DNA of 64,000 nucleotides from an uncultured Lachnospiraceae bacterium. GTDB lineage: Bacteria > Bacillota > Clostridia > Lachnospirales > Lachnospiraceae. The stretch covers positions 5,979 to 69,978 of the forward strand of contig CAKRIL010000017.1 in NCBI GenBank assembly GCA_934343915.1. The letters run 5' to 3'. A model generated the notes under the pieces. It saw only the letters and a program-made list of their open reading frames with translations, had not been told where the DNA came from and did not search any database. Positions 15,943 to 25,102 of the stretch are shown here, one piece after another (the first letter of the stretch is position 1; each line of letters begins with the position of its first letter). The position numbers and the translations under genes are program-made.

Positions 15943-15971
15943 TTGACAAGGGGTAAGATATATGATATTCT
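15943..15971 (+). promoter_or_regulatory. Promoter of membrane protein/acyltransferase pair
   Basis: TTGACA (15943-15948) and TATTCT (15966-15971) with 17-base spacing, about 60 bases before the next ATG. Confidence 0.65.
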
Positions 15972-16032
15972 TTATAAGTGTATGTCAAAATCAGAATTGT
16001 GAGTAAAAGACATGTACTGAAGGAGAATATAG

Positions 16033-17928
16033 ATGAAGAATAAGAACCGTTTGGAGTTCATATATAAGGCGGTATTGCAGCTTGATGTGATAATGTTGTT
16101 GTTTACATGGCTTTTTGCGATTATACCTCACTCGATATATTATGAGAGATGGGATGATGCGGCAAGAGCATTTGTGCGGACCTGCAACATCATCAACGCT
16201 GTTGCAATGCCGCTGCTTATTGTTATCACGATATATTGTGCGATAAGGCTTAAGAAGCTTAGAAGACCGGATTCGGTTATGGTGTGGTCGGTAATTATAT
16301 TTGCCGTACACATATTAATCAGAGTCAATATGCTCGGCTCATATCAGTGGTCGGATGCGTGCGAGTATTTTTATAAGATTGATTTCACAATGTATTATCC
16401 TAACAATCTTATGTTCGACCCGCTGCATGGTGGTACGATATGCTCACATATAGCGCACGGCTTTTTCATAATGTCGATGCTCGGACAGTTTATTAACACG
16501 CCTACGGGAATGGGATTTCAGTATTCATACATGGTGATGGGCGCGGTTGCGGCAGTATGCATATTCAATATCATCAGGGCGGTGCTTCCTAAGAGAAAGT
16601 CATATGTGTGTGCAGTCGCAGCACTGGCTGTCTCCTTTGAGCCTATGTTCCTTGGCTTGTCAACGTCCATGCAGATGGAATACCCGTTCACAATCTTATT
16701 TATATATGCATTGTGTGCGTTTCTGTACAGGAAGTATATACTGATGTTCTTCTGGCTTGTAATGCTCGGAACCTGCAAGGAGACAGGAACGATGATGGCG
16801 TTCGCGCTCTTGTTTTTTGCCGTGGTGTACCTGTTTGCCGAATATGTTAAAAAGAGAGGCGGCTTTAAGAGTGCCTTGAAGAAAATCAAGGTATGGCAGT
16901 ATGCTGTGTTCGGTGTGTTCGTTGCAGTATGTATATTTGTCTTTGTCAAGATTCTTTTCATGCCGGCATGGGGCGGAGTGAGAATAATAGATGTGCTTAA
17001 GATTGGAGGAGAGGGAAGACTTAATTTCCAGTTCGAGAAATCACATTTCTTATTAAAGTTCAGACAGCTGTACATTCTCAATTTTTCATGGCTGTGGCTC
17101 ATAATAATTGCCGTATGCGGAATATTGATGGCAGTGGTTCCTGCCGTGAAAAAGAGACCTGAAATCAACAGACAGGCATTTTCTTTCATATTGATTCAGT
17201 ATGGTATATATACGTTCTTTCTGCTGTTCTTCCTTGAGGCAAAGGGAACAAGATATAATATACTCTCAAGCGTGCTGCTCTTACTGATAGCGGTGGCTAT
17301 GCTTGTGAGAGTGCTTGACAGATGGTTCGCATATCTTCTGGCATCGGTTGTCATAGGAGGACTGGCTCTTGCGGAGACCTTCCTCACGATAGATCCTGTG
17401 ACCTTATCGGTGTTTACCAGTGTCAACACGGGCGGCTGGCCTATGGTGTGGACGGCTGCCACGAAGGCAGAGCTTCCACTGATGGATGTCAATACGGGTG
17501 ACTTCGGATATTATAATTACCAGTTTGCGTATATGGACAAGGCAGTCGATAATATGCTTGAGCGTGTCGGCTATCAGGGCTGGTACAGGATAGTATCATC
17601 CTTTCAGGAGCTTGAGGAGGATCAGTTCAAAAATGATTTCCCTGTGTGGGATTCCGAGCTTAAGCTTCGAACCTACAAGCCTGTGGGTGATGGGGGGGCG
17701 AGGTATCACACTATAGAGCGCGTATACTATACGGAAGTCGCCTATACCTCCGATACGGACAGAAGCAATATATATCCGAGATGCATCTATGTCGAGCTTC
17801 CGTGGTGCAGAAATCACTATGAGGAGGCAAGAAAGGCTCTTGGAAAATATTATATTTTTGAAGGGCCGTATACAAGCTCGGTCGGTAATCTGTGTTCACT
17901 GACATACTATATAATGTATCTGAAGTAA
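16033..17928 (+). CDS. Polytopic membrane protein, possible GT-C glycosyltransferase
   Basis: 631 residues with about eleven hydrophobic segments in the first 460 residues, then a hydrophilic C-terminal region of about 170 residues probably outside the membrane. An acidic residue in an early loop (YERWDDAARAF, near residue 40) and the overall shape recall GT-C enzymes that use polyprenyl-phosphate sugars, but no family signature is decisive. It is followed after 13 bases by an acyltransferase gene, suggesting joint modification of a cell-envelope glycan. AAGGAG lies six bases before the ATG. Confidence 0.55.
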   Translation: MKNKNRLEFIYKAVLQLDVIMLLFTWLFAIIPHSIYYERWDDAARAFVRTCNIINAVAMPLLIVITIYCAIRLKKLRRPDSVMVWSVIIFAVHILIRVNMLGSYQWSDACEYFYKIDFTMYYPNNLMFDPLHGGTICSHIAHGFFIMSMLGQFINTPTGMGFQYSYMVMGAVAAVCIFNIIRAVLPKRKSYVCAVAALAVSFEPMFLGLSTSMQMEYPFTILFIYALCAFLYRKYILMFFWLVMLGTCKETGTMMAFALLFFAVVYLFAEYVKKRGGFKSALKKIKVWQYAVFGVFVAVCIFVFVKILFMPAWGGVRIIDVLKIGGEGRLNFQFEKSHFLLKFRQLYILNFSWLWLIIIAVCGILMAVVPAVKKRPEINRQAFSFILIQYGIYTFFLLFFLEAKGTRYNILSSVLLLLIAVAMLVRVLDRWFAYLLASVVIGGLALAETFLTIDPVTLSVFTSVNTGGWPMVWTAATKAELPLMDVNTGDFGYYNYQFAYMDKAVDNMLERVGYQGWYRIVSSFQELEEDQFKNDFPVWDSELKLRTYKPVGDGGARYHTIERVYYTEVAYTSDTDRSNIYPRCIYVELPWCRNHYEEARKALGKYYIFEGPYTSSVGNLCSLTYYIMYLK

Positions 17929-17941
17929 GGCGGGAGGAAAG

Positions 17942-19018
17942 ATGAAGGAGTTTTCAAGGCAGGACACGAAGTTCATTAAGGGCATTGCCATAATTTTGAT
18001 GTTTTATCATCACTTGTTTTGTTTTCCTGACAGAATACAGGGGGTAAGCTATACCTCTCTCTTTTCGATACAGGGACACACGGCGGCGGATATTATCGGC
18101 TCATTCGGCAAGATATGTGTCGCATTATTTGTATTCTTAAGCGGCTACGGAACATACAAGCAGCTAAGCAGAGCTTCGAATCCGCCACAGGTACTCGGAA
18201 AGAAGCTTCTCGGCTTGTACAAGATATACTGGGAAGTACTTATAATATTCGTTCCGGCATGCTTTATAATGAATGTGCCGCAGGTTGAGAAGTCGCTAAA
18301 GGCACTGGTACTTAATTTTACGGCGATAAAGATAACATATAACGGTGAAATATCATTCCTCACACCGTTCATACTTCTTATGATATACACACCGGTTATA
18401 ATGTGGTGCTCAAAAAAGATTAAGAACATATTCATATCCATGATTATGATAGTGCTCTCGGCACTGTTCGGACTGTATGTGCTCCCGAACATTACGGCGA
18501 CAACACTTGGAAGCGGACTTGGCACGACGTATCTGTATGAACTGGTTACAATGCCGTTCGTGCTGCTTCTTGCACAGTATCTTGCAGGAGTTGTATGCGC
18601 AAAGTACGATATTTTCTCATTTATCAAGAACAGATACTCGGGAAACATTTTGGCTTGGTTTTCGTCACTCGCCATAATATTCCTTGTGGTATACATGAGA
18701 CAGTTTAACGGGATTCTCTATGACTATATATATGCACCGGTGTTCTCAATGGCGGTTATCCTTCTGTTCGAGAATAAGGCCGGACGGTGGGTGAGAAAGC
18801 CGATAGAATATATAGGAAAGCATAGCACGATTATGTGGCTGTGCCACAGTTTTTACTGCTATTATCTTATGAAAAAATTCATATTTATGCCAAAATTTAC
18901 CCCGCTTATAGTGCTTTTACTCATTCTTGTGACATTGGCTACCTCGATTGTGATTCAGTTCATTTTCGGAAAGCTCGGTATTCTTGCAAAGAAGCTTGGC
19001 AGTATTAATATAGCGTGA
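17942..19018 (+). CDS. Acyltransferase 3 family membrane protein
   Basis: 358 residues and about ten membrane segments. The N-terminus has the acyltransferase-3 pattern: a charged start, KFIKGIAIILMFYHHLF with the catalytic-type histidine pair near residue 22, and an SGY motif (FVFLSGYGTY) near residue 65. Such proteins transfer acetyl or other acyl groups from the cytoplasm to extracellular sugars. It lacks the SGNH domain seen in OatA. It forms a two-gene operon with the upstream membrane protein, with GGGAGG before the ATG. Confidence 0.82.
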   Translation: MKEFSRQDTKFIKGIAIILMFYHHLFCFPDRIQGVSYTSLFSIQGHTAADIIGSFGKICVALFVFLSGYGTYKQLSRASNPPQVLGKKLLGLYKIYWEVLIIFVPACFIMNVPQVEKSLKALVLNFTAIKITYNGEISFLTPFILLMIYTPVIMWCSKKIKNIFISMIMIVLSALFGLYVLPNITATTLGSGLGTTYLYELVTMPFVLLLAQYLAGVVCAKYDIFSFIKNRYSGNILAWFSSLAIIFLVVYMRQFNGILYDYIYAPVFSMAVILLFENKAGRWVRKPIEYIGKHSTIMWLCHSFYCYYLMKKFIFMPKFTPLIVLLLILVTLATSIVIQFIFGKLGILAKKLGSINIA

Positions 19019-19045
19019 AAACAATGTGAAATAAGTATAAATAAC

Positions 19046-19095
19046 TTGATAATTCTGATGTCTTATGGTATACTTTAAACAGTTTCAGATATAAT
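19046..19095 (+). promoter_or_regulatory. Promoter region of 6S-like RNA
   Basis: TTGATA (19046-19051) and TATACT (19069-19074) are 17 bases apart. A further perfect TATAAT at 19090-19095 lies seven bases before the predicted 5' end of the RNA. Two start points are possible, as known for 6S genes in other bacteria. Confidence 0.6.
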
Positions 19096-19101
19096 AGTAT
19101 C

Positions 19102-19320
19102 AGAGATTAATAGGTTTGAGTCCTGGAGTGTGCGATACTCTTACTTTTTTGAACCTACATTTACGTTCATGGGATTCCGATATTTATAAGTGGATGTCGA
19201 GCCTCCGTTTGCAGTGGATGGCTGAAGCTTATGTGAGGTTGCCCACCTAGCTTGAGCTAGGGCGTCAAAACTGTAGGAAACGGCATTTTGGGATTATGAA
19301 AGAGAACTTATTAATTTTCA
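19102..19320 (+). ncRNA. ssrS: 6S RNA
   Basis: The 450-base gap between two genes holds a conserved-looking structured RNA of about 215 bases, the usual 6S length. Its ends close by an 11-pair stem: ATTAATAGGTT at 19106-19116 with AACTTATTAAT at 19305-19315. A perfect internal hairpin, CCTAGCT-TG-AGCTAGG, is at 19246-19261, and a GC-rich stretch GAGTCCTGGAGTGTGCG lies near the 5' side. A strong promoter precedes it and a terminator follows. 6S RNA binds housekeeping RNA polymerase as an open-promoter mimic in stationary phase. The identification rests on size, layout and resemblance to Lachnospiraceae 6S sequences from memory; a covariance search was not possible. Confidence 0.7.
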
Positions 19321-19324
19321 ATAG

Positions 19325-19355
19325 AGCAGGTACCTTAGGGTGCCTGCTTTTGTGA
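19325..19355 (+). terminator. Terminator after 6S-like RNA
   Basis: AGCAGGTACC (19325-19334) pairs with GGTGCCTGCT (19339-19348) with one wobble and a TTAG loop, followed by a T-rich tail. Confidence 0.8.
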
Positions 19356-19468
19356 TTTTTGTACATGGCATGAATTAGTTGGGCTAATTTTGGTACAGGT
19401 ATAATACAATAGAACATGACGGACGAGAGCTGACAGATAATCAGGCAGCGTCCGGGGGAGGAACGGCA

Positions 19469-21838
19469 ATGGAGAGGGAAGTAAGAAGAAGGAAAGGCAT
19501 AAATATACGCAGGATAAGGAATATATGCATAGCGGCCGTGCTCATCATAGCCGCCGGGGTGGGTTCGTTTTTTGCAATAAGAGGGCGGATTAAGGAGAAT
19601 GAAAACTATATCAGCAGAGCGGTTGCAGCGAGGATGCTTGTGCTTCTTGGGACAGACAGCCCGGCAGACACGGGAAGTGATTCCTCTGACTGGTATGTTA
19701 AATATATGAACTATTTAAGCAGCAGCGGAAGTGTGGAGTGGGACAGTGAGAGCTTTACAGAGCCGGAATACTCGTATTCGGCACTTACATACAGGGAGCT
19801 TAGAAGCATACTCACAAGGAACGGCTGGGATGTCGGAAAGATAAGCGATTATACCGGAATTGCTCTTGATAAGACCAAGGGGGACAAGAGGGTCAATAAG
19901 AATGATTTTTCCAAGATATATGATTATCTGGTGCTGTTAAACGGCGATGCGGGAGGCGTTGTAAGAAGAGAGCTTACGATTGTCGGAACTCCCGCGAACA
20001 TGACGGCAAAGCAGATCAGGGAGTATGGCAGATGGAACTGTGTTGCTCTTGAGGGAGCCTTTGATTTCGAGGGTCTGTCGATAGATGCATATGCAGACAA
20101 AAAGGTGTGCGTGTATGCGAGGGGGAACAGAATCATATCCGTTCTTGCGGTAGTTGATGATGAGGTGTCATACCATAATGTATGGATAACGGAGGCACAT
20201 GATAATCTTCTCAAGGCATATATATCAGGAGTGTACAGAGAGTACGATATAGCTCCGCTTGATGAAAGCTTTACGGATACGATAGCGGATATAGGAATGT
20301 CGGACGGTAGGGTATGTCAGCTTACCATAAAGAAGGATACGATAAGCGGAAAGGTATTAAGATTAAGCAATGATGAGATAGAGCTGTACGGCTACGGAAA
20401 TGTCGAAATCGACGACAATTTCCGTGTATATAAGAGCTATGGAGAGCTTGAGGAGAAGAAGATTAATGACATTCTTGTAGGATATGACCTTGCGGACTTC
20501 GTTGTCGCTGACGGGAAAATCTGTGCTGCCGTGATAAAGAGGGAGCTTAAGGCGAGCAATATAAGAGTCCTGCTCATGAATACCGGCTATACATCAATCT
20601 TCCACGACAGAATTACACTCACATCGGACGAGGGCTTCGTCATAAAAAAGGGTGATGAGATTATAAGGGTGGATGCAGGAGAGCTTGTTGATGTCTACCC
20701 CGACAGCGAATACATGTCCGAGGGACGAATAATTCTTGAACCGATGGGACTTAACAATGCCATTACCGTGTTGAGCATCGAGCGCTCCTGCGGCAATCCG
20801 TTTTATTACGGGGAGCTTGAAATAGCCTGCGAGAATGGCAGCCTTGTGATTATAAATGAACTGCCTCTTGAGGAATATCTCTATCATGTAGTGCCGAGCG
20901 AAATGCCGGCGGGCTTCGGTGTCGAGGCATTGAAGGTTCAGGCGGTATGTGCAAGAAGCTATGCATACAGGCACATTCTTAATAATTCATACCGCAGCTA
21001 CGGCGCACATGTTGATGACAGTGTGGGATATCAGGTATACAACAATATCAAGGCACAGCCCGACTCGACACAGGCGGTGAAGGAAACCTATGGTCAGGTT
21101 ATGGTAAATGAAGGGGAGGTTGTGGCTGCATATTATTACTCAACCTCATGCGGCTATATGTCCGACCTGTCACTGTGGGGCGGTGAAAGCGGCGGAATAT
21201 ACAGGGAAAAGACCGTGAATCCTAAGGGAAACAGCATGGACCTGTCGGAGGATGAAGCCTTTAAGAGCTTTATATACAGTACGGATGAGAGCGATTATGA
21301 TTACGAATTTCCGTTTTACAGATGGAGCGTGGAGCTTGACAGGGAAAGCTTCGGCGGACACATCAATCAATACCTTAAGCTCCGCCATGCGTCGGATTCC
21401 GGAAATATTCTCATGAAGAATGCCAACGGTGAATATGAGACATGCGATGAACCGTATATCGGGGAGCTGCTCGCATTCGAGACCGTAGAGCGAACAACGT
21501 CCGGTGCCGTAAGAAAAATAATAATACACGGAACCGCCGGGGATGTGATGGTGTGCGGTGAGCTCAATATAAGATATGTGTTAGGGCCGGGGGATGAGAA
21601 GATTACGACACATACACAGACGGACACGACGTTCGAATTCCTTCCGAGTGCATATATATACATTGAAGAGCTGTATGAGGACGGAGCCGTGACGGGATAC
21701 CGCATAACCGGAGGCGGATACGGACATGGTATAGGAATGAGCCAGAATGCGGTATCAGCCATGGTAAAGCAGGGTATGCGATATGATGACATACTTGAAT
21801 TCTTTTATAATAACATTGATATAATGAATATATACTAG
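19469..21838 (+). CDS. SpoIID/LytB-domain protein with long N-terminal extension
   Basis: 789 residues. One N-terminal membrane helix (about 17-40) anchors it outside the cell. Residues 45-430 have no recognised family. From about 440 the SpoIID pattern appears: LPLEEYLYHVVPSEMP with Glu478, the position of the conserved catalytic acid, ALKVQAVCARSYA, and near the end GYGHGIGMSQ. SpoIID enzymes are lytic transglycosylases acting on denuded glycan strands during spore engulfment; LytB-type homologues act in vegetative cells. Classical SpoIID is about 340 residues, so this is a much larger member. GGGAGG precedes the ATG. Confidence 0.85.
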   Translation: MEREVRRRKGINIRRIRNICIAAVLIIAAGVGSFFAIRGRIKENENYISRAVAARMLVLLGTDSPADTGSDSSDWYVKYMNYLSSSGSVEWDSESFTEPEYSYSALTYRELRSILTRNGWDVGKISDYTGIALDKTKGDKRVNKNDFSKIYDYLVLLNGDAGGVVRRELTIVGTPANMTAKQIREYGRWNCVALEGAFDFEGLSIDAYADKKVCVYARGNRIISVLAVVDDEVSYHNVWITEAHDNLLKAYISGVYREYDIAPLDESFTDTIADIGMSDGRVCQLTIKKDTISGKVLRLSNDEIELYGYGNVEIDDNFRVYKSYGELEEKKINDILVGYDLADFVVADGKICAAVIKRELKASNIRVLLMNTGYTSIFHDRITLTSDEGFVIKKGDEIIRVDAGELVDVYPDSEYMSEGRIILEPMGLNNAITVLSIERSCGNPFYYGELEIACENGSLVIINELPLEEYLYHVVPSEMPAGFGVEALKVQAVCARSYAYRHILNNSYRSYGAHVDDSVGYQVYNNIKAQPDSTQAVKETYGQVMVNEGEVVAAYYYSTSCGYMSDLSLWGGESGGIYREKTVNPKGNSMDLSEDEAFKSFIYSTDESDYDYEFPFYRWSVELDRESFGGHINQYLKLRHASDSGNILMKNANGEYETCDEPYIGELLAFETVERTTSGAVRKIIIHGTAGDVMVCGELNIRYVLGPGDEKITTHTQTDTTFEFLPSAYIYIEELYEDGAVTGYRITGGGYGHGIGMSQNAVSAMVKQGMRYDDILEFFYNNIDIMNIY

Positions 21839-21848
21839 AAGCCGGGGG

Positions 21849-22664
21849 CTAACGGATGCCCTGAAAATGTGCATTGATTTCTGCACCTATAAAAAGCACG
21901 TTCATGCATGCATACAGCCACAGCATGATGAACACAAGCGTTGCAAGACTTCCGTATGTAACGGCAAAGCCTGAGGACATATCTACATATATGGAGAACA
22001 CATATGAAAAGATACTCCAGCCGAGAGCCGTGAACAGTGCACCGGGAAGCTCATGTTTAATTCCCGACTTGCGGTTAGGCACCACAATATAGAGCACAAG
22101 TGAGAACAGCGTCAGTACTCCGATGAAGATGATGAATCTGAAGCGGAGTACGAAGTGTATTGCCGAGCCGACCAAAGGCCAGTGCAGGCTGATGAGGTCA
22201 AGCAGGCGGTTGCCGAATACCATGAGTACCAGTGAAAAAATGATTATGACAATCAGAGCAATGGTGTACAGCATTGCATGAATGCGGAGTACGAAGTAAT
22301 TACGGGATTCTCCGCCGGTGTCATATACGTCGTTGAGTCCCTGAATTATCGATACAAAGCCCTTTCCTGCCGCCCATATCGCGGATACGGCTGTGACTGA
22401 CAGGAGGGTGAAGGATGAACTCTGATATATCTCGTCAATTATTGAGATTATGAGGGGCTGGGTCTTCGCAGGAAGAAGCTCATATACAAGTGTGAGCAGG
22501 TAGCTCTCCGTAATGCTTGTGTAATTAAGAATACACAAAAGCAGCATTATGAACGGGAAAAAGCTCACAATAATAAAGAAGGAGGACTGGGCGGAATACA
22601 TATTTACCTTGTCCTTCTTCACTTTTGCAACAATTTCTGCTATCATTAAAATCAGCTTCATCAT
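21849..22664 (-). CDS. YihY/BrkB-family membrane protein
   Basis: 271 residues with about six membrane segments. Features of the family are the early SAQSSFFIIVSFFPF segment (residues 24-38), the WAAGKGF motif near residue 90 and a basic C-terminal membrane pair. YihY-type proteins were once called ribonuclease BN by mistake; their real role, possibly transport, is unknown. It converges with the SpoIID-domain gene with only ten bases between the stops. The two adjacent ATG codons have only a modest AAGGA site upstream. Confidence 0.85.
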   Translation of the reverse strand: MMKLILMIAEIVAKVKKDKVNMYSAQSSFFIIVSFFPFIMLLLCILNYTSITESYLLTLVYELLPAKTQPLIISIIDEIYQSSSFTLLSVTAVSAIWAAGKGFVSIIQGLNDVYDTGGESRNYFVLRIHAMLYTIALIVIIIFSLVLMVFGNRLLDLISLHWPLVGSAIHFVLRFRFIIFIGVLTLFSLVLYIVVPNRKSGIKHELPGALFTALGWSIFSYVFSIYVDMSSGFAVTYGSLATLVFIMLWLYACMNVLFIGAEINAHFQGIR

Positions 22665-22799
22665 GGGGGTACAGTTCCTTTTCCTTATAACATTCTGTAC
22701 ATAGTATATGCGAACATTGAAGAATTGACAACCAAAATTTATGTGCCGCGGGGCAGCCTGCGGGCATCATATATTCCGAAGCGGATTTAGGAGGTCTTG

Positions 22800-23597
22800 A
22801 TGAAAAAAATAGTAAATGCAGTGTATGACATATATTCCGAGAAGCTTCCTCAGAGCTTTGACGGTTCTAAGGTGGTTATGTTAAGCGACCTGCACGATAA
22901 TGTGTACGGAATATCTCTTGACAGACTATATGAGATGATTGATGAACAGAAACCGGAGCTTGTGATAGTTGCGGGAGATCTGCTCACAAGGAAGCATTCG
23001 AACGGCTCGGACGAGGTTGTGGCTCTGCTCGGAAGAGTGGCGAAGAGCTATCCCGTGTTTTTTGCCAACGGCAATCATGAGACTAAGGTAAAAATCAATA
23101 CGGAAAAGTACGGCGGCAGATACGACAGACTTATAGCTTCACTTAAACAGGCCGGAGTTAAGATTCTTAACAACAGCCATATGGATTATAGAAAGAATAA
23201 CGACACACTTCATATATATGGCATTGAGATTGACAGAGACTTCTTTCTTATAAGGAAGAGACCGCCGATGCAGTATAATTATATATCGGGACTTGTAGGA
23301 GAGCCGCTTGACGGCTATGGAATTTTAATAGCCCACAATCCGATGTACTTTAAGCAGTATGCCTCATGGGGAGCCGACCTTGTGTTCTCGGGGCATGTCC
23401 ATGGCGGAATTATAAGACTTCCGCTTGTGGGAGGAGTGCTTAACCCGGATTACAGACTGTTCCCGCATTATGACGGTGGAGAATTCCATGAGGGAGACAG
23501 CGTGATGCTGCTCGGAAGAGGACTTGGGACACATACAATCAATGTCAGAATCAATAATCCGCCGGAGCTTGTGACCGCGGTGCTGCACAGAAAGTAA
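22800..23597 (+). CDS. Metallophosphoesterase (YkuE-like)
   Basis: 265 residues from the ATG at 22800, preceded by AGGAGG. The calcineurin-type metal ligands are visible: SDLHD near residue 30, VAGDLL near 60, GNHE near 97, then H-x-H in SGHVHGG near 200. The family hydrolyses phosphoesters; YkuE-like members often process lipid intermediates such as UDP-diacylglucosamine or act on nucleotides. There is no signal peptide. It is divergent from the YihY-family gene and is followed by the scpA promoter. Confidence 0.85.
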   Translation: MKKIVNAVYDIYSEKLPQSFDGSKVVMLSDLHDNVYGISLDRLYEMIDEQKPELVIVAGDLLTRKHSNGSDEVVALLGRVAKSYPVFFANGNHETKVKINTEKYGGRYDRLIASLKQAGVKILNNSHMDYRKNNDTLHIYGIEIDRDFFLIRKRPPMQYNYISGLVGEPLDGYGILIAHNPMYFKQYASWGADLVFSGHVHGGIIRLPLVGGVLNPDYRLFPHYDGGEFHEGDSVMLLGRGLGTHTINVRINNPPELVTAVLHRK

Positions 23598-23636
23598 GGA
23601 CAATGAGCCTAGCTGTCAGGATAACTCAAATTTTGC

Positions 23637-23665
23637 TTGTCATTAACATACTTTTGAGGTATGAT
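23637..23665 (+). promoter_or_regulatory. Promoter of scpA operon
   Basis: TTGTCA (23637-23642) and TATGAT (23660-23665) with 17-base spacing, about 50 bases before scpA. Confidence 0.55.
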
Positions 23666-23717
23666 AATCTAATGTGGGTTTACCATGCCCCACAATGAAA
23701 AAAAGGATGTTGAAGTA

Positions 23718-24509
23718 ATGGCTATACCTGTTAAGCTTGAGGTGTTCGAAGGTCCGCTTGACCTTCTTCTTCACCTGATTGATAAGAATAAAGTTAATAT
23801 ATATGACATTCCTATTGTTCTTATCACGGAGCAGTATATGGAGTATGTCAACAACATGGAGAAAAAGGACTTAAATGTTGTCAGCGAGTTCCTCGTCATG
23901 GCAGCTACACTGCTTGATATCAAGTCGAGGATGCTTCTTCCCGCCGAGGTCAATGAGGATGGCGAGGAGGAAGACCCGAGAGCTGAGCTGGTTGAGAAGC
24001 TCCTTGAATATAAGATGTATAAGTACATGTCATATGAGCTTAAAGATATGTACATGGATGCTGACAGGTCCATGTTCAAGAAGGCTACCATACCGAAGGA
24101 GATTGCCGACTATAAGCAGCCGGTCAATCTGGACGAGCTTGTGGGCGATATGAATCTAGCGAAGCTTCAGGCAATATTCGAGGATATAATGAAGCGGCAG
24201 GAGAACAAGCTTGACCCGATCAGAAGCAAGTTCGGCAAGATTGAGAAGGAGGAGGTAAGCCTTGAGGAGAAGATGACCTATGTGAGGGAGTATATCACCA
24301 CGCATAAGCATTTTTCCTTCAGAGAGCTTCTTCTGGCATCATCAAGCAAGGTTCAGATAATAGTGACATTCCTTGCGGTGCTTGAGCTTATCAAGATGGG
24401 CAACATCACGGTTGAGCAGGAGAACAGGGATGATGATATTGTTATCACCGTCAGAAATACGGATTTTCCGAATACTGATCTGACCGGGGAGGAGAACACA
24501 ATAGCATGA
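23718..24509 (+). CDS. scpA: Segregation and condensation protein A
   Basis: 263 residues from the ATG at 23718; this gives the family start PVKLEVFEGPLDLLL, whereas the longer reading from 23685 adds 11 atypical residues. ScpA is the kleisin that bridges the SMC heads and binds ScpB dimers in chromosome condensation and segregation. The N-terminal helical domain binds the SMC neck, the C-terminal winged helix (about residues 185-250) binds the SMC cap. It overlaps scpB by four bases (ATGA), which indicates translational coupling. Confidence 0.95.
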   Translation: MAIPVKLEVFEGPLDLLLHLIDKNKVNIYDIPIVLITEQYMEYVNNMEKKDLNVVSEFLVMAATLLDIKSRMLLPAEVNEDGEEEDPRAELVEKLLEYKMYKYMSYELKDMYMDADRSMFKKATIPKEIADYKQPVNLDELVGDMNLAKLQAIFEDIMKRQENKLDPIRSKFGKIEKEEVSLEEKMTYVREYITTHKHFSFRELLLASSSKVQIIVTFLAVLELIKMGNITVEQENRDDDIVITVRNTDFPNTDLTGEENTIA

Positions 24510-25075
24510 ATATAGATAAGATGTATGCTGTTATTGAAGCGGTGCTCTTTACGATGGGTGAGTCAGTGGAGGCTTCAAGAATCGCAGCAGCAATAGAGCA
24601 GGACGTACCGACCACGGTTAAACTCATACATAATCTCATGGACAGATATGAGGCTGAGGACAGAGGCATTAAGATTATAGAGCTCGAGGACAGCTTTCAG
24701 ATGTGTACCAAGGCTGAGACCTATGAGTATATCATCAAGGTTGCCACACAGCCTAAGAAGCAGGTGCTCACGGATGTCCTTTTAGAGACATTGTCAATAA
24801 TAGCTTATAAGCAGCCTATTACAAGGCAGGAGATAGAAGGAATAAGAGGCGTAAGCTGTGACCACGCTGTGAACAAGCTTGTGGAATACGGGCTTGTGGA
24901 TGAAGTAGGAAGGCTTGATGCACCGGGAAGACCGATTCTTTTCGGCACAACGGAGGAATTTTTAAGAAGCTTCGGTGTCAAGAGCGTTGATGACCTTCCG
25001 GTAATCAGTCCGGATAAGGTTGAGGACTTCAGGAAGGAAGCCGAGACCGAGACTGATGAGGAGCAGGGATATTAA
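24506..25075 (+). CDS. scpB: Segregation and condensation protein B
   Basis: 189 residues, normal for ScpB. Two winged-helix domains are recognisable, with the motif SIIAYKQPITRQEIEGIRG near residue 95 as the family signature and GRPILFGTT near residue 140 in the C-terminal wing. It dimerises and binds the middle of ScpA in the SMC-ScpAB complex. The start overlaps the scpA stop. The C-terminal tail is acidic. Confidence 0.96.
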   Translation: MNIDKMYAVIEAVLFTMGESVEASRIAAAIEQDVPTTVKLIHNLMDRYEAEDRGIKIIELEDSFQMCTKAETYEYIIKVATQPKKQVLTDVLLETLSIIAYKQPITRQEIEGIRGVSCDHAVNKLVEYGLVDEVGRLDAPGRPILFGTTEEFLRSFGVKSVDDLPVISPDKVEDFRKEAETETDEEQGY

Positions 25076-25102
25076 AAATATTAACATAAAGGAGCAACGA
25101 AC

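Noticed and set aside
19102..19320. T-box or riboswitch leader for the SpoIID-domain gene
   Set aside because: A terminator follows the RNA, no T-box sequence (TGGNACCGCG) is present, the ends of the RNA pair with each other, and the downstream gene is not an amino-acid gene.
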